Both the position numbers and the translations under genes were made by a program. Positions 26,092 through 36,865 of a DNA stretch of 64,000 nt are shown one piece after another (the first letter of the stretch is position 1; each line of letters opens with the position of its first letter). The notes under the pieces were generated by a model that was not told the origin of the DNA, did not search any database, and saw nothing but the letters and a program-made list of their open reading frames with translations. This DNA comes from Multivorans sp965232105 (lineage in GTDB: Bacteria > Acidobacteriota > Thermoanaerobaculia > Multivoradales > Multivoraceae), in contig OZ246956.1 in assembly GCA_965232105.1 (NCBI GenBank), positions 4,774,001-4,838,000 of the forward strand, written 5' to 3'.

Positions 26092-26560
26092 AGGACCATC
26101 TCGAGGCGCTGATCCGCCGGCGTGATCCGTTGTGGGCCCGCAACGTGGTCAGGGAGTACCTGCAGGCGCGCGCCCTCCGGGCCATGCAGGGCGCCGGCGC
26201 GTTGACCGCGTTGGCGTTTCAGGGCGGCACCTGCCTGCGTTTCCTCTACTCGCTGCCCCGCTACTCGGAAGACCTGGACTTCGCACTCGAAGGCGACCGC
26301 ACGGCGTACGATCTGCCCAAGTACCTGAAAGCCATCCAGGCCGAGCTCGCCGCCGAGGACTATCGCGTGGAGCTACGGATGAGGGAGACGAACTGACGCC
26401 CCGTTCGTGGACCGAGCCGGTCGCGGAACGACTGGAGGCGCTGAACTGGGAGCAGGCACTGGCAGACGTGCGGCCGTTCCTGGAAGAACAGGACGACATC
26501 GACCTGGTCACCCGCGGCAATGCGCTGCGCCTCCTCGCGCGGTCGGGTCCGGCCCGGTAG
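26088..26560 (+). pseudogene. AbiEii nucleotidyltransferase toxin remnant
   Basis: The first 102 residues (GTG 26088) carry the AbiEii nucleotidyltransferase start: LTALAFQGGTCLRFLY and RYSEDLDFAL, the GG...S-x-D-L-D-F active-site pattern. The frame then stops at 26394-26396. The expected AbiEii C-terminus resumes immediately in another frame (RSWTEPVAERLEALNWEQAL, then VRPFLEEQDDIDLVTRGNAL) up to 26560. The middle 100 or more residues of a normal protein are missing, so an internal deletion fused the ends out of frame. The toxin should be inactive. Confidence 0.85.
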
Positions 26561-26571
26561 CTCCCGGGCCG

Positions 26572-27738
26572 TCAGCCGCGCAGTTCTTCCGCCAAAGCGC
26601 GCAGGCCGATCCCCTCCGTACTCGACGAGACCGGGAATCGGTCTTCCCCCGCATGGACGACGATGGCGCGACTGGCGCCGATGTCCGCGCAGGCCGTGTG
26701 GAAGCCCCGGCTCGGCCTGGCGCTCAGGCTGCGCTTGATCTCGATCGCCCAGCGCTCGCCGCCGCCGTGTTCGATCACAAGGTCGATTTCGGCCCCCGCA
26801 CTCGTCCGGTAGAAGAACGCCGAGGCCCGCCATGGCAGGACGGCGAGCAACGTCTCGATCACGAAGCCTTCCCAACTCCGGCCCACGACGGGATGTCCCG
26901 CGAGGGCGGTCAGCGTGGGAACACCGAGCAGGGCGTGGACGAGACCGCTGTCCCGAATGTAGACCTTCGGCGACTTGACCAGCCGCTTGCCGACGTTCGC
27001 GGTGAGCGGGGGCAAGCGTCGCACCAGAAGGAGGTCGACGAGCAGGTCGATGTAGCGCGTCACCGACTGGGCGCTCACTTCCAGCGCGCGGGCAAGCGCC
27101 GACGCGTTGAGAAGCGTTCCCTGGCGGTGCGCGAGCATCGTCCAGAGGCGTTCGAGGGTCGTGGCTGGAACGCGCACGCCGAACGTTGCGATGTCGCGTT
27201 CCAGGTATGTGCGAACGAAGTCCTTGCGCCAGGCGAAGCTGATCTCGTCGTCCGACGCGAGACAGCTCTCGGGAAACCCGCCTCGCAGCCACAGTCGCTC
27301 GCGTACAGCTCGTCGATCCTCCACCTCGAGGGCAGTCAACGGAGTCAACTCGAGCATGGCGACGCGGCCGGCAAGCGACTCTCCCGCCTGACGGAGCAGG
27401 TCGACAGAAGCCGAGCCGAGAATCAGGAAACGCCCGACTCCCTTGCCGGTACGGCGGCCCCGGTCGATGATGCCGCGCAGCGGCTGGAAGAGCTCCGGCA
27501 CGCGGTGGATCTCGTCAAGGACGACAAGATGACCGTCGAGCGCTTCAAGGAACAGGGCGGGTTCCGCCAGGCGTCTGCGGTCGTCAGGGTCCTCGAGGTC
27601 CAGATAGACCGACCTGCGCTGCTCCGCCACGGCGAGAGCGAGGGTCGTCTTGCCCGCCTGACGCGGGCCGAGAAGCGCGACGGCCGCCTGTCGCGACAGC
27701 GCCCCCACAAGCTCCGGCATCACCTCCCTGGGCAGCAT
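26572..27738 (-). CDS. AAA ATPase with DUF4143 domain
   Basis: 388 residues. Walker A at about residues 24-31 (GPRQAGKT), Walker B with sensor VVLDEIHRVPEL, and LILGSASVDLLRQ form the AAA part. The C-terminal half is DUF4143 with LAHRQGTLLNASALARALEVSAQSV (a wHTH) and a nuclease-fold-like end (GAEIDLVIEHGGG...AIEIKRS). This family is widespread, often mobile, and of unknown function, with defence or toxin-like roles suspected. Its 3' end meets the AbiEii remnant tail-to-tail with an 11-bp gap. Start ATG 27738. Confidence 0.9.
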   Translation of the reverse strand: MLPREVMPELVGALSRQAAVALLGPRQAGKTTLALAVAEQRRSVYLDLEDPDDRRRLAEPALFLEALDGHLVVLDEIHRVPELFQPLRGIIDRGRRTGKGVGRFLILGSASVDLLRQAGESLAGRVAMLELTPLTALEVEDRRAVRERLWLRGGFPESCLASDDEISFAWRKDFVRTYLERDIATFGVRVPATTLERLWTMLAHRQGTLLNASALARALEVSAQSVTRYIDLLVDLLLVRRLPPLTANVGKRLVKSPKVYIRDSGLVHALLGVPTLTALAGHPVVGRSWEGFVIETLLAVLPWRASAFFYRTSAGAEIDLVIEHGGGERWAIEIKRSLSARPSRGFHTACADIGASRAIVVHAGEDRFPVSSSTEGIGLRALAEELRG

Positions 27739-27832
27739 AACCTAGCAATCTATCCACATGACGGACAACTTGCAAGGTATTTCAAGGCCGCGCCCCCTCT
27801 GGCTGCCGCCACCTGGACCGCCAGGGATTGGA

Positions 27833-28678
27833 CTACCGGCGCGCCGCCTGACAGGCGGCGAATTCTGCGCCGATGTCCGGCAGGTCCTTCTCCAGCAGCG
27901 GCAACGACTCGATCTCCGGGCCGGCGCCGTGCTGGCCGCCTGCGAGTCGCTTGCTCATGTTCGTGAACGTCTCGAGCAGCGTCTTCGCGGTGCGGGGGGT
28001 GACGACCCCGGCGCCCATGCCGAAGGGAGGTTGCGGGTCGCTGACGGTCTTCTGAACGACCGTGATCGTGCCCTCGTCGTCGCCCGGGGACAGGAACCAG
28101 CGCGAACGGACGCAGAGAACGCGCTTGCCCTCGAACTCGGGCGTCAGGTCGTCGGCGCCGGCCATGTCGCCGACGACGTCGCCGTCAGCCGTGCGCCACC
28201 AGGCGGCGCGGTCCATCGTGATGCGCCGAGTCATGCCCTTGCCGGAGACGCGCTGGCGAAGGGTCTGAAAGGGGGCGTCAAGTGGCGTCGCGGTTTCTTC
28301 GGTGCACATGGCCTGCCAGTCGGGGCAGGCGCCCGCATCGCTGAGGAGAGCGATGACGGCCGACATGGAACCGCGCACGGTCATCTCAGCCCGCACCAGG
28401 GGGTAGTCGGCGTTCTCGATCGGGCACGACTCGACGGTGACGGGGCCTTCGGCTTCCCGGGGTTCGCATTCGGCGGCGGCTGAGGCGCTGAAGGCGATGC
28501 AAAGCCCAAGTGCAACTGCCGCGGGCAACGCCGGATGCCGGCCCGAACCCGGGTGGCGCGATCTCGCGCCACCCGTGAACCAGTCCGTGCGCCCGTCATC
28601 GGGCGCGCGGATGGCCGGCCGGCACACCCGGTGAAACGGTCGTACCACTATGCGACCTCCTGTTTCTCTCGACATCAT
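27833..28678 (-). CDS. Exported SRPBCC/START-like protein with repeat-encoded N-terminal extension
   Basis: 281 residues. Its ATG (28678) overlaps the stop of the PQQ-like gene by 4 bp. The first ~50 residues include DGRTDWFTGGARSRHPG, encoded by the dispersed palindromic element, and only then comes a signal-peptide-like stretch (AAVALGLCIAFSASAAAE). The mature part (SCPIENADYPLVRAEMTV, then MSAVIALLSDAGACPDWQAM) looks like a START/SRPBCC lipid-binding fold. Either the element was inserted between start codon and signal peptide, or translation starts later at a non-ATG codon. The context suggests a periplasmic partner of the PQQ-like protein. Confidence 0.72.
   Translation of the reverse strand: MMSRETGGRIVVRPFHRVCRPAIRAPDDGRTDWFTGGARSRHPGSGRHPALPAAVALGLCIAFSASAAAECEPREAEGPVTVESCPIENADYPLVRAEMTVRGSMSAVIALLSDAGACPDWQAMCTEETATPLDAPFQTLRQRVSGKGMTRRITMDRAAWWRTADGDVVGDMAGADDLTPEFEGKRVLCVRSRWFLSPGDDEGTITVVQKTVSDPQPPFGMGAGVVTPRTAKTLLETFTNMSKRLAGGQHGAGPEIESLPLLEKDLPDIGAEFAACQAARR
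28531..28632 (-). repeat. Full-length copy of dispersed double-hairpin element
   Basis: On the plus strand it reads CCGGATGCCGGCC..., then the hairpin GGGTGGCGCGA-TC-TCGCGCCACCC, the linker GTGAACCAGTCC, the hairpin GTGCGCCCG-TCAT-CGGGCGCGC, and ends GGCACACCCGGT. About 100 bp are nearly identical to the reverse complement of 38149-38251. It lies in frame at the 5' end of the SRPBCC-like gene. Confidence 0.85.
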
Positions 28679-30693
28679 CTCGCTCCGGATTGGCCGCCAG
28701 TCACCGACTCCGGCAGTGCAAAGGCAACCAACTCATCGGGAATCCGGCGGTTGCGGGCGCCGCCGGCGGCGATGACGATGTACTGCCGGCCTTCGTGCAT
28801 GTAGGTCATTGGCGGACCGTGCAGCCAGAGGTCGGTTTCCACTTCGGCCAGCACTTCCCCTGTCGCCTTGTCCCAGGCACGCAGGAAAGTACGGCTGCTG
28901 GTGCGGGGATCGTCCTCGTCGGGCAGGGCGAAGAAGCCGATCAGCAGGGTACGGGTAACGAGCAGAGCGCCATCCGCGGGCATGCCGAAGTAGATCGTGC
29001 CCATGTCGTCGAGGTTCAGGTGCGCGATCGCCGGATGGTTCTTCGGGCCGGGACCGACAGGGACACGCCACAGGTGTTCACCGCGATTCAGGTCGATCGC
29101 TGTGATCGTCCGGTAGGGCGGCTTCGTCAGCGGCAGGCCCCGCGGGCCGGCCGTGTCGACGTAGCCGATCACGTAGCGCCAGTCCGGACCGCGGGCCCGA
29201 TCCGGCTCGATCAGGGACATCCCGGTGGGGCGGTTCTGCGACTCGACGAAGAGCACGCCGGCCATCGGGTCGACGGACGCCCCGGGGTGGTTCGCTCCGC
29301 CGGCGGCGCCCGGCACGACCATCACGCCCTCCTTGCCGCCCTCGCCCTGAACGATCAGGGGCGGGAACATCGGCGCCAGCACGAGCTTCTCGGCGATCTT
29401 GAGGGCCTCCTCGCGCAGTTCCGGCGTCCAGTCGATCAGGTCGTCCTCGCTGACGCCCTGACGTTCGAAGGCCGGCGGTTTGGTCGGGAACGGCTGGGTC
29501 TCCGCCAGCTTCTCGCCCGGCACGGTCGACTCGTGGTTCACCGGGCGATCCTCGATCGGCCAGACGGGCTCGCCGGTGGCGCGGTCGAAGACGTAGGTGA
29601 AGCCGGTCTTCGAGACCTGGGCAACGGCCTTGATCAACTTGCCGTCGACGACGATGTCGAGCAGGTTCGGGGCCGAGGCGATGTCGTAGTCCCAGATGCC
29701 GTGGCGGACGGTCTGGAAGTGCCAGACGCGCTCGCCCGTCTCCGCGTCGACGCAGACCAGACTCTCGGCGAAGAGGTTGTCGCCCGGCCGGTCGGCTCCG
29801 TAGTAGTCGTTCGACGGCGTGCTCGTCGGCAGGTAGACGTAGCCCAATTCGTGGTCCGCGCTCATCGACGTCCACACGTTCGCGTTGCCGGCCGTCCGCC
29901 AGGACTCGTTCTCCCAGGTCTCGACGCCGAACTCGTCATCCCGCGGGATCGTGTTGAAACGCCACTTGAACTCGCCCGTGTGGACGTCGTAGGCGCGCAC
30001 GTGGCCGGGCGGAGCGTCGCTCCTGATCGAGTAGTCGAAGATCTTCGAGCCGACGATCACGCTGGCGCCCACCACGATCGGCGGTGCGCCATGGGTGATG
30101 TGGCGGACCGAGTACTCGCCCGGACCGAGGTCGAGCGCCAGGTCGACGACTCCGTCCTCGCCGAAGGCCCGGTCGGCTTCGCCGGTGGCGGCGTCGACCG
30201 AGACGAGCTGGCGGCCGATCGTGGCGACGAACAGGCGTTCCTTCTCACCGTCCGTCCAGTACTCGATGCCGCGGGCGCCGACCGGCCGCATCGTCGTGCC
30301 GCCGCGCTCCCAGGTCTTCGGGTTGTAGACCCACTTCTGCTCGCCGGTCGAAGGATCCAGCAGCGCCACCTGGCCGAGGCTGGTCGGTGCGAACAGACGG
30401 CCGCCGATCATCAGCGGCACGGAGCGGAAGAACCCGGTGTCGTACCCCGGCAAGACATCCAGCGGCACTTCGTGGTCCGCCGTGCGCCAACGCCAGGCGA
30501 TCTCGAGCCGGCCGAAGTTCGCGCCGTCGATCTGAGTGAGCGGCGAGTAGCGGCTGGAGGTGTGGTCGCCGCCGTGGTGCTGCCACTCTCCGTAGGTGGA
30601 CTTGCCGTGCTCGCGCGTCTCCGCCTCGACCGGCGTAGCGGCGAGCCCGATCGACCAAGCGATGCCCAGTCCAACGATGCGTAGCAGGTTCAT
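28675..30693 (-). CDS. PQQ-like beta-propeller quinoprotein dehydrogenase
   Basis: 672 residues. The signal peptide (IVGLGIAWSIGLAATPVEAE) is followed by GEWQHHGGDHTSSRYSPLTQI, the standard opening of membrane/periplasmic PQQ glucose-dehydrogenase-like propellers. W-motif blades follow (VALLDPSTGEQKWVYNP, VCVDAETGERVWHFQ, TFVFDRATGEPVWPI-like, TAIDLNRGEHLWRVPVG) with GIWDYDIASAPNLLD near the centre. It probably oxidises sugars or alcohols using PQQ. ATG 30693 is chosen for the signal peptide; an upstream in-frame codon at 30717 is possible. It heads a leftward operon with the SRPBCC-like gene. Confidence 0.9.
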   Translation of the reverse strand: MNLLRIVGLGIAWSIGLAATPVEAETREHGKSTYGEWQHHGGDHTSSRYSPLTQIDGANFGRLEIAWRWRTADHEVPLDVLPGYDTGFFRSVPLMIGGRLFAPTSLGQVALLDPSTGEQKWVYNPKTWERGGTTMRPVGARGIEYWTDGEKERLFVATIGRQLVSVDAATGEADRAFGEDGVVDLALDLGPGEYSVRHITHGAPPIVVGASVIVGSKIFDYSIRSDAPPGHVRAYDVHTGEFKWRFNTIPRDDEFGVETWENESWRTAGNANVWTSMSADHELGYVYLPTSTPSNDYYGADRPGDNLFAESLVCVDAETGERVWHFQTVRHGIWDYDIASAPNLLDIVVDGKLIKAVAQVSKTGFTYVFDRATGEPVWPIEDRPVNHESTVPGEKLAETQPFPTKPPAFERQGVSEDDLIDWTPELREEALKIAEKLVLAPMFPPLIVQGEGGKEGVMVVPGAAGGANHPGASVDPMAGVLFVESQNRPTGMSLIEPDRARGPDWRYVIGYVDTAGPRGLPLTKPPYRTITAIDLNRGEHLWRVPVGPGPKNHPAIAHLNLDDMGTIYFGMPADGALLVTRTLLIGFFALPDEDDPRTSSRTFLRAWDKATGEVLAEVETDLWLHGPPMTYMHEGRQYIVIAAGGARNRRIPDELVAFALPESVTGGQSGAR

Positions 30694-30743
30694 CGGATGC
30701 GCTAACCTAACGCACAAAGAACCTGACAGAAAGGCAAGCCGCT

Positions 30744-32081
30744 ATGCCCAAGCAAGACATGACCCGCCGCAACGTGCTCGGCGCCGCAGCCGCCGGCGCG
30801 GGCTTGATGATCGTCCCCCGCCATGTCCTCGGCCGCGGGATGCCCGCCCCCAGCGACAAACTGAACATCGCGGCGATCGGGGCCGGCGGCAAGGGCCGGA
30901 GCGACATCGAAGGCGTCTCGAGCGAGAACATCCTCGCCCTCTGCGACATCGACTGGAAGCGCGCCGAACAGGCGATGACCGCCCATCCCGACGCGCCGCG
31001 CTACCACGACTACCGCGAGCTGCTCGACAGGCACGCCGACGAGCTCGACGCGGTCATGGTGTCGACCGCCGACCACACCCATGCGGTGATGTCGGTCGCC
31101 GCGCTCGAGCGCGGTCTCCACGTCTTTACCCAGAAGCCCCTGACGCGGACGATCTGGGAGGCCCGAATGGTCGGCGAGGCCGCGCGCAAGGCCGGCACCG
31201 CGACGCAGATGGGCAACCAGGGTCACGCGGGCGAGGGCTCGCGCCTGATTCGCGAGTGGATCGAGGCGGGCGTGATCGGCGAAGTGAACCACGTCGAGTA
31301 CTGGACGAACCGGCCGATCTGGCCGCAGGCGATGAAGCGTCCCGAAGAAGTCCACGAGGCACCGGAGCACGTCGCCTGGGATCTGTGGCTTGGCCCCGCG
31401 CCGGACCGTCCCTACCACCCCGAGTACTACCACCCCTTCGCCTGGCGCGGATGGTGGGACTTCGGCACCGGCGCGATCGGCGACATCGCCTGCCACGCGA
31501 TGGACGCCGCGTTCTGGGTCTTCGACCTGCGCGATCCTTCGTCCGTCTACGCCGAATCGACGCCGCTGTTCAAGGAGACCGCCCCGGCCTCGACCCGGAT
31601 CACGTTCGAGTACCCGGCCCGCGGCAACCGTCCGAAGATGACCGTGGTCTGGCGCGACGGCAACCTCACGCCGCCGAAGCCGAAGGCGTTCGAGGGCAGG
31701 TGGCCACCGGGCAGGAGCGGCCAGTTGTTCGTCGGCGCCGAGGGCATCATCACGGCCGACATCTACGCCGGCAAACCGACGATCTACCCGACGAAGCTGC
31801 ACGAGAAGATCGCCAAGAAACCGGTGGCCCAGTCGTACGAGCGAACCGAAGGCCACTACAAGCAGTGGATCGACGCGATCAAGGCGGGGACGACGAACCC
31901 CGACGGGTCCAACTTCCCCGATCATGCCGGTCCGATGACCGAGACCGCGCTGCTCGGCAACCTGGCGGTCCGCACCCAGCAGGAGATCGTCTGGAACCCG
32001 AAGAAGATGAAGGTGACGAACGGCGTCGACGTGCCGCGGGAGTACATCCAGCCGACGTACCGGGACGGCTGGGAGTTGTAG
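30744..32081 (+). CDS. Tat-exported Gfo/Idh/MocA family oxidoreductase
   Basis: 445 residues. The twin-arginine signal (MTRRNVLGAAAAGAGLMIVP) precedes a Rossmann fold with LNIAAIGAGGKG (dinucleotide loop) and ADHTHAVMSVAALERGLHVFTQKPLTRTIWEA, the EKP-like catalytic loop written QKP here. The C-terminal half (GIGDIACHAMD-type GAIGDIACHAMDAAFWVFDL) matches bacterial exported family members acting on sugars or inositols. The normal Glu of the EKP motif is Gln, as in many exported homologues. It is divergent from the PQQ-like gene, 50 bp apart, suggesting shared control of carbohydrate oxidation. Confidence 0.92.
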   Translation: MPKQDMTRRNVLGAAAAGAGLMIVPRHVLGRGMPAPSDKLNIAAIGAGGKGRSDIEGVSSENILALCDIDWKRAEQAMTAHPDAPRYHDYRELLDRHADELDAVMVSTADHTHAVMSVAALERGLHVFTQKPLTRTIWEARMVGEAARKAGTATQMGNQGHAGEGSRLIREWIEAGVIGEVNHVEYWTNRPIWPQAMKRPEEVHEAPEHVAWDLWLGPAPDRPYHPEYYHPFAWRGWWDFGTGAIGDIACHAMDAAFWVFDLRDPSSVYAESTPLFKETAPASTRITFEYPARGNRPKMTVVWRDGNLTPPKPKAFEGRWPPGRSGQLFVGAEGIITADIYAGKPTIYPTKLHEKIAKKPVAQSYERTEGHYKQWIDAIKAGTTNPDGSNFPDHAGPMTETALLGNLAVRTQQEIVWNPKKMKVTNGVDVPREYIQPTYRDGWEL

Positions 32082-32330
32082 CCAGGCAGCGCCGGGGGAT
32101 CAGTCACCCTGAACCGCTCTTCCACTCGTCCAGCGCGGAAGCGCCGATCTCGTCGGTGCTGGGCGAGCAGCGGGCGGGACTCTCGCTCCACGCCTTCCGC
32201 GGCGACGCCGCGGAGTCAGCGGTCGTCTTGGCCACGGCGGAAGCACGGCAGACTCGGAACGAGGATCGAAAGTAAACGGAACAACCGCTCGGCAGCCCGA
32301 CTCCCGAAGAAAACGAAAGGAAAACAGAGC

Positions 32331-33482
32331 ATGACCAGTAGCTCCGTTGAAAGGAAGCGAAGCAACTGCCTTGGGCGACCGATCGGCCTGCGGGCCCTGA
32401 TGACGCTGGTCCTGGCTGTTTCGTCGCCTCTGGCCGCTCTGAATGAAAGCGATCCGTCGGCGGGCACGTCGGTCCGGATCTACAGCGAGGCTCTCCTGGA
32501 GCGAGAGGCGGCCAGCAAGACGGACGTCGACTCGATCCTGATCGACACCGGCGACCGGTGGCTGGCTGATGCGGCGGCATCGGACCTGACGCGGCTCGTC
32601 TCGCCCGCCTCGACTGACTACTCGTACGACGACGGTACGCCCGAGGCGTTCACTCGTATCGACAACGCCCATGAACAGGAGTACGCGCAGCGATTCCGCT
32701 TGTCTGACGCGGGCACGGTCACTTCCGTGACGGTGTGCTTCGGTCGTCAGCCGAACGACGACAACGCAGACGTGGCGTTCATCCTTACGTTCTACCGCGA
32801 TTCCGGCGGGCAGCCAGGCAGTCCATCGGCCGCCTACTCGGCGACGGTTTCCGGTTTGGCCAGAGGCCGGGGCACCTGTGGCCTGATCAACCGTGGCGAC
32901 GTCACCTCGCAGCAGCTCGATGGCGGCGATGTATGGCTGGGGGTTCAATGGCCGAACTCGAGTGGCAAGGGTTTCGCCGAGGATCGCAACGGGCCTGGCG
33001 GTACGAGAAACTTCTGGCGGCACCGGTCCACGTCGCAAGGTCCCTGGAGTTCATGGAACGCCGAGACCGTAGCTACCGCGTACTTCATGCGCCTGAGCGT
33101 GGACCACGAGGCAACGACGCCTCCGCCGGCAGAGGACTGCACGCCGACGACGGTGCTGCTCCAGTTCGATGGCGGCTACGAGGTCAGCATGTGTTATCGC
33201 ACCCCGGACGGGCAGGTGGGCCAGGCGAAGAGCGGCATCTGGGCCTCGGGCGAATCCGGACTGTTGTGGTTCTTCGATCGAGACAACGCCGAAGTGTTGG
33301 TCAAGGTCCTCGATGGCTGTTCGCACAACGGTTACCGGTGGGTCTTCGTCGCGCCCGTCACCACTGTGGAGTTCAACCTCCTGGTCACGGCCCCGGACGG
33401 CACGGAATGGAAGCATGGCAACGTGCAGGGAGTGACTGCGTCCGCCAGGAGCGATGTCAGAGCGTTCAGATGCTCGCAGTAG
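32331..33482 (+). CDS. Secreted protein with C-terminal domain common in exported acidobacterial proteins
   Basis: 383 residues. A signal anchor (LRALMTLVLAVSSPLAAL) is followed by a beta-rich middle (YDDGTPEAFTRIDNAHEQEYAQRF, ... TSVTVCFGRQ) that resembles galactose-binding-like folds. The C-terminal module runs TVLLQFDGGYEVSMCYRTPDG...GLLWFFDRDNAEVLVKVLDGC...YRWVFVAPVTTVEFNLLVT. I recognise this last module from many secreted proteases and lipoproteins of Acidobacteria-like bacteria, where it is an accessory domain. No catalytic motif is seen. A ribosome site (AAAGGAAAA) precedes ATG 32331. Role unknown. The 249-bp gap before it holds nothing else. Confidence 0.7.
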   Translation: MTSSSVERKRSNCLGRPIGLRALMTLVLAVSSPLAALNESDPSAGTSVRIYSEALLEREAASKTDVDSILIDTGDRWLADAAASDLTRLVSPASTDYSYDDGTPEAFTRIDNAHEQEYAQRFRLSDAGTVTSVTVCFGRQPNDDNADVAFILTFYRDSGGQPGSPSAAYSATVSGLARGRGTCGLINRGDVTSQQLDGGDVWLGVQWPNSSGKGFAEDRNGPGGTRNFWRHRSTSQGPWSSWNAETVATAYFMRLSVDHEATTPPPAEDCTPTTVLLQFDGGYEVSMCYRTPDGQVGQAKSGIWASGESGLLWFFDRDNAEVLVKVLDGCSHNGYRWVFVAPVTTVEFNLLVTAPDGTEWKHGNVQGVTASARSDVRAFRCSQ

Positions 33483-33541
33483 CCCACCCTGTGCTAGCCT
33501 GCTAAATGTTCCTTTTGCCATCGAGACGTTTGGAGGTCGGC

Positions 33542-35211
<1,670 letters not shown>

Positions 35212-35236
<25 letters not shown>

Positions 35237-36768
35237 GCCTGCCCCTGCCGCAGCAGCTTCTCGGCCGCGCCGAGCGCGTGGGCGGCCGAGTCCACCCGCA
35301 CCGCGTTGTCGTAGGCCTCTGTGCGCAACGCTCCCAGGACCCGCCTCTTCTTCGAGATGTAGAAGGTGTCGTGCGGTCCCCGGAACTGCAACTGCCGCAG
35401 GGACCGCAGTCCGCGCTGGATGACGCGTTCGTACGCCGCGGAGCGGTGTTCCTCCCCCAGGGAGCGCGCCAGCGCCAGAGCGTCCGCGAGCCCCTCCAGG
35501 TAGGCGCCGGTGGAAGCCGCGTGAGGGGGGCCGAACTCGGGATGGCGCGGATCGTAGAACCGTCCGCGCAGGTCGGGGTCCAGTCCGTCCCATTGCTGCA
35601 TCGGCAGCAGCCAGTCTGAGATCTCGAACACGAAATCGGCAACTTCCCGCCTGCCCGTCTGGGCGAACAGGGAGGCGCCGGCCTGCGCATGCCACGGCAC
35701 GAAGGCTGGGTTCCGGGCCCGCCGGTGCCGCTCACCGCAACGCTCGAAGGTCGCCACGCAACGCTCCAGGGTCGGAGCGCCCTCGATTCCCTGCCGAGCC
35801 GCCTCGGCCCAGAACAGCAGCGCCTCTCCGGAATAGAAGTTCCAGTTCTGACCGTCGCGTTCGGCCGGGAAGAAGAAGGTGCGGAATCCCAGCTCCTCGT
35901 CCGCGAGCGAGTTCACCCCCGCCGTCAGCAGAGTCAGCTCGGTCATGAACTCGCGGCGAGCGGGACTCTCCAGGATGCAGAGGGCCGCCAGGGCGGCCGC
36001 GCCGAGCTTCGCCCCGGTCCGTTCGACGATGGCGCCCCGTCCATCCCCGAGGTTCTGGAAGTCGCGGCGCAGGTTGAAGCTGAGGTTGCGCCGCGCGGCC
36101 TCGGCCATTTCGGCGTTGCGCTGGAGCTTCGCGAGCCGCGCCAGGGAAAGAGTCGCGAGGAACCGGCGGATCGCGTTGTCCGACGGTGCGACCTCGCCTC
36201 GGCTGGGCCAGTACTTGTACGGCAGCCCGCCTTCCTGCGACAGGTTGTTGAGCATCCATCGGCCGATGCCTTTGGCGAGGTCGCCGACGCGGTCTTCATC
36301 GTCCGACGGTTCGGGAGCGACCAGAGGGGAACCCCGATACAGCTCCGTCGCGCCGACCCAACCGTCGCCGGCAAGCAGGAACTGGCGGGCCGCGAACGTG
36401 CTCAGCCGGCGGTGGTCCTCGAACTCGGCCGCGCTCAGGTCCCTCTCCTTGCGGAACCGCTCCAGGGCTCGCCCGAAGCGGAGGTTCGCGGCGAGCATGC
36501 GGGTCGGTGCCAGCCTGACCGTCTCGTCGCGATACGCGATCTCGAGGCCAATCACCCCGCGAGCTCGGTTGCAGAAGACGCGGGAGGTCTGATCCGGCGA
36601 AACCGGGCGAGAGCGTTCCGTCACGCAGACTTCGACCGTACTGTCCCCGTTGGCCCCGATCCGGGCAGGCAGCTCGGGAAGGGCCGGGTAGTCGATCCAG
36701 CCGCTTCTCTTTGCTATGCCGCGCTGCCGGATACAGAACCAGATCGCTGGTCGCCCGAAGGTTCCCAT
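35212..36768 (-). CDS. Hypothetical alpha-helical (six-hairpin-like) protein
   Basis: 518 residues. ATG 36768 is chosen because a near-perfect ribosome site (AAGGAGG) lies 9 bp upstream; earlier in-frame ATGs at 36801 and 36975 lie in the divergent promoter. The C-terminal 350 residues are helical with GGLPYKYWPSRGEVAPSDNA, AYLEGLADALALARSLGEE and HGP-like motifs, in the style of N-acylglucosamine-2-epimerase or thioredoxin-domain six-hairpin barrels. No signal peptide is visible. It is convergent with, and overlaps, the hydroxylase-like lipoprotein gene. A shared pathway is possible but unproven. Confidence 0.7.
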
Positions 36769-36865
36769 TCGTCCGTGCCTCCTTAGCCGAGAACCGCTCA
36801 TGCTATGCGGGACGAAGTAACTGACGCACCCGACGCTGGGGGCTATAGTGACTTCAGGGCGCACC

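Noticed and set aside
26394..26396. UGA in the AbiEii gene as another selenocysteine codon.
   Set aside because: Homology after the UGA resumes in a different frame and the middle of the protein is missing, so this is a deletion, not recoding.
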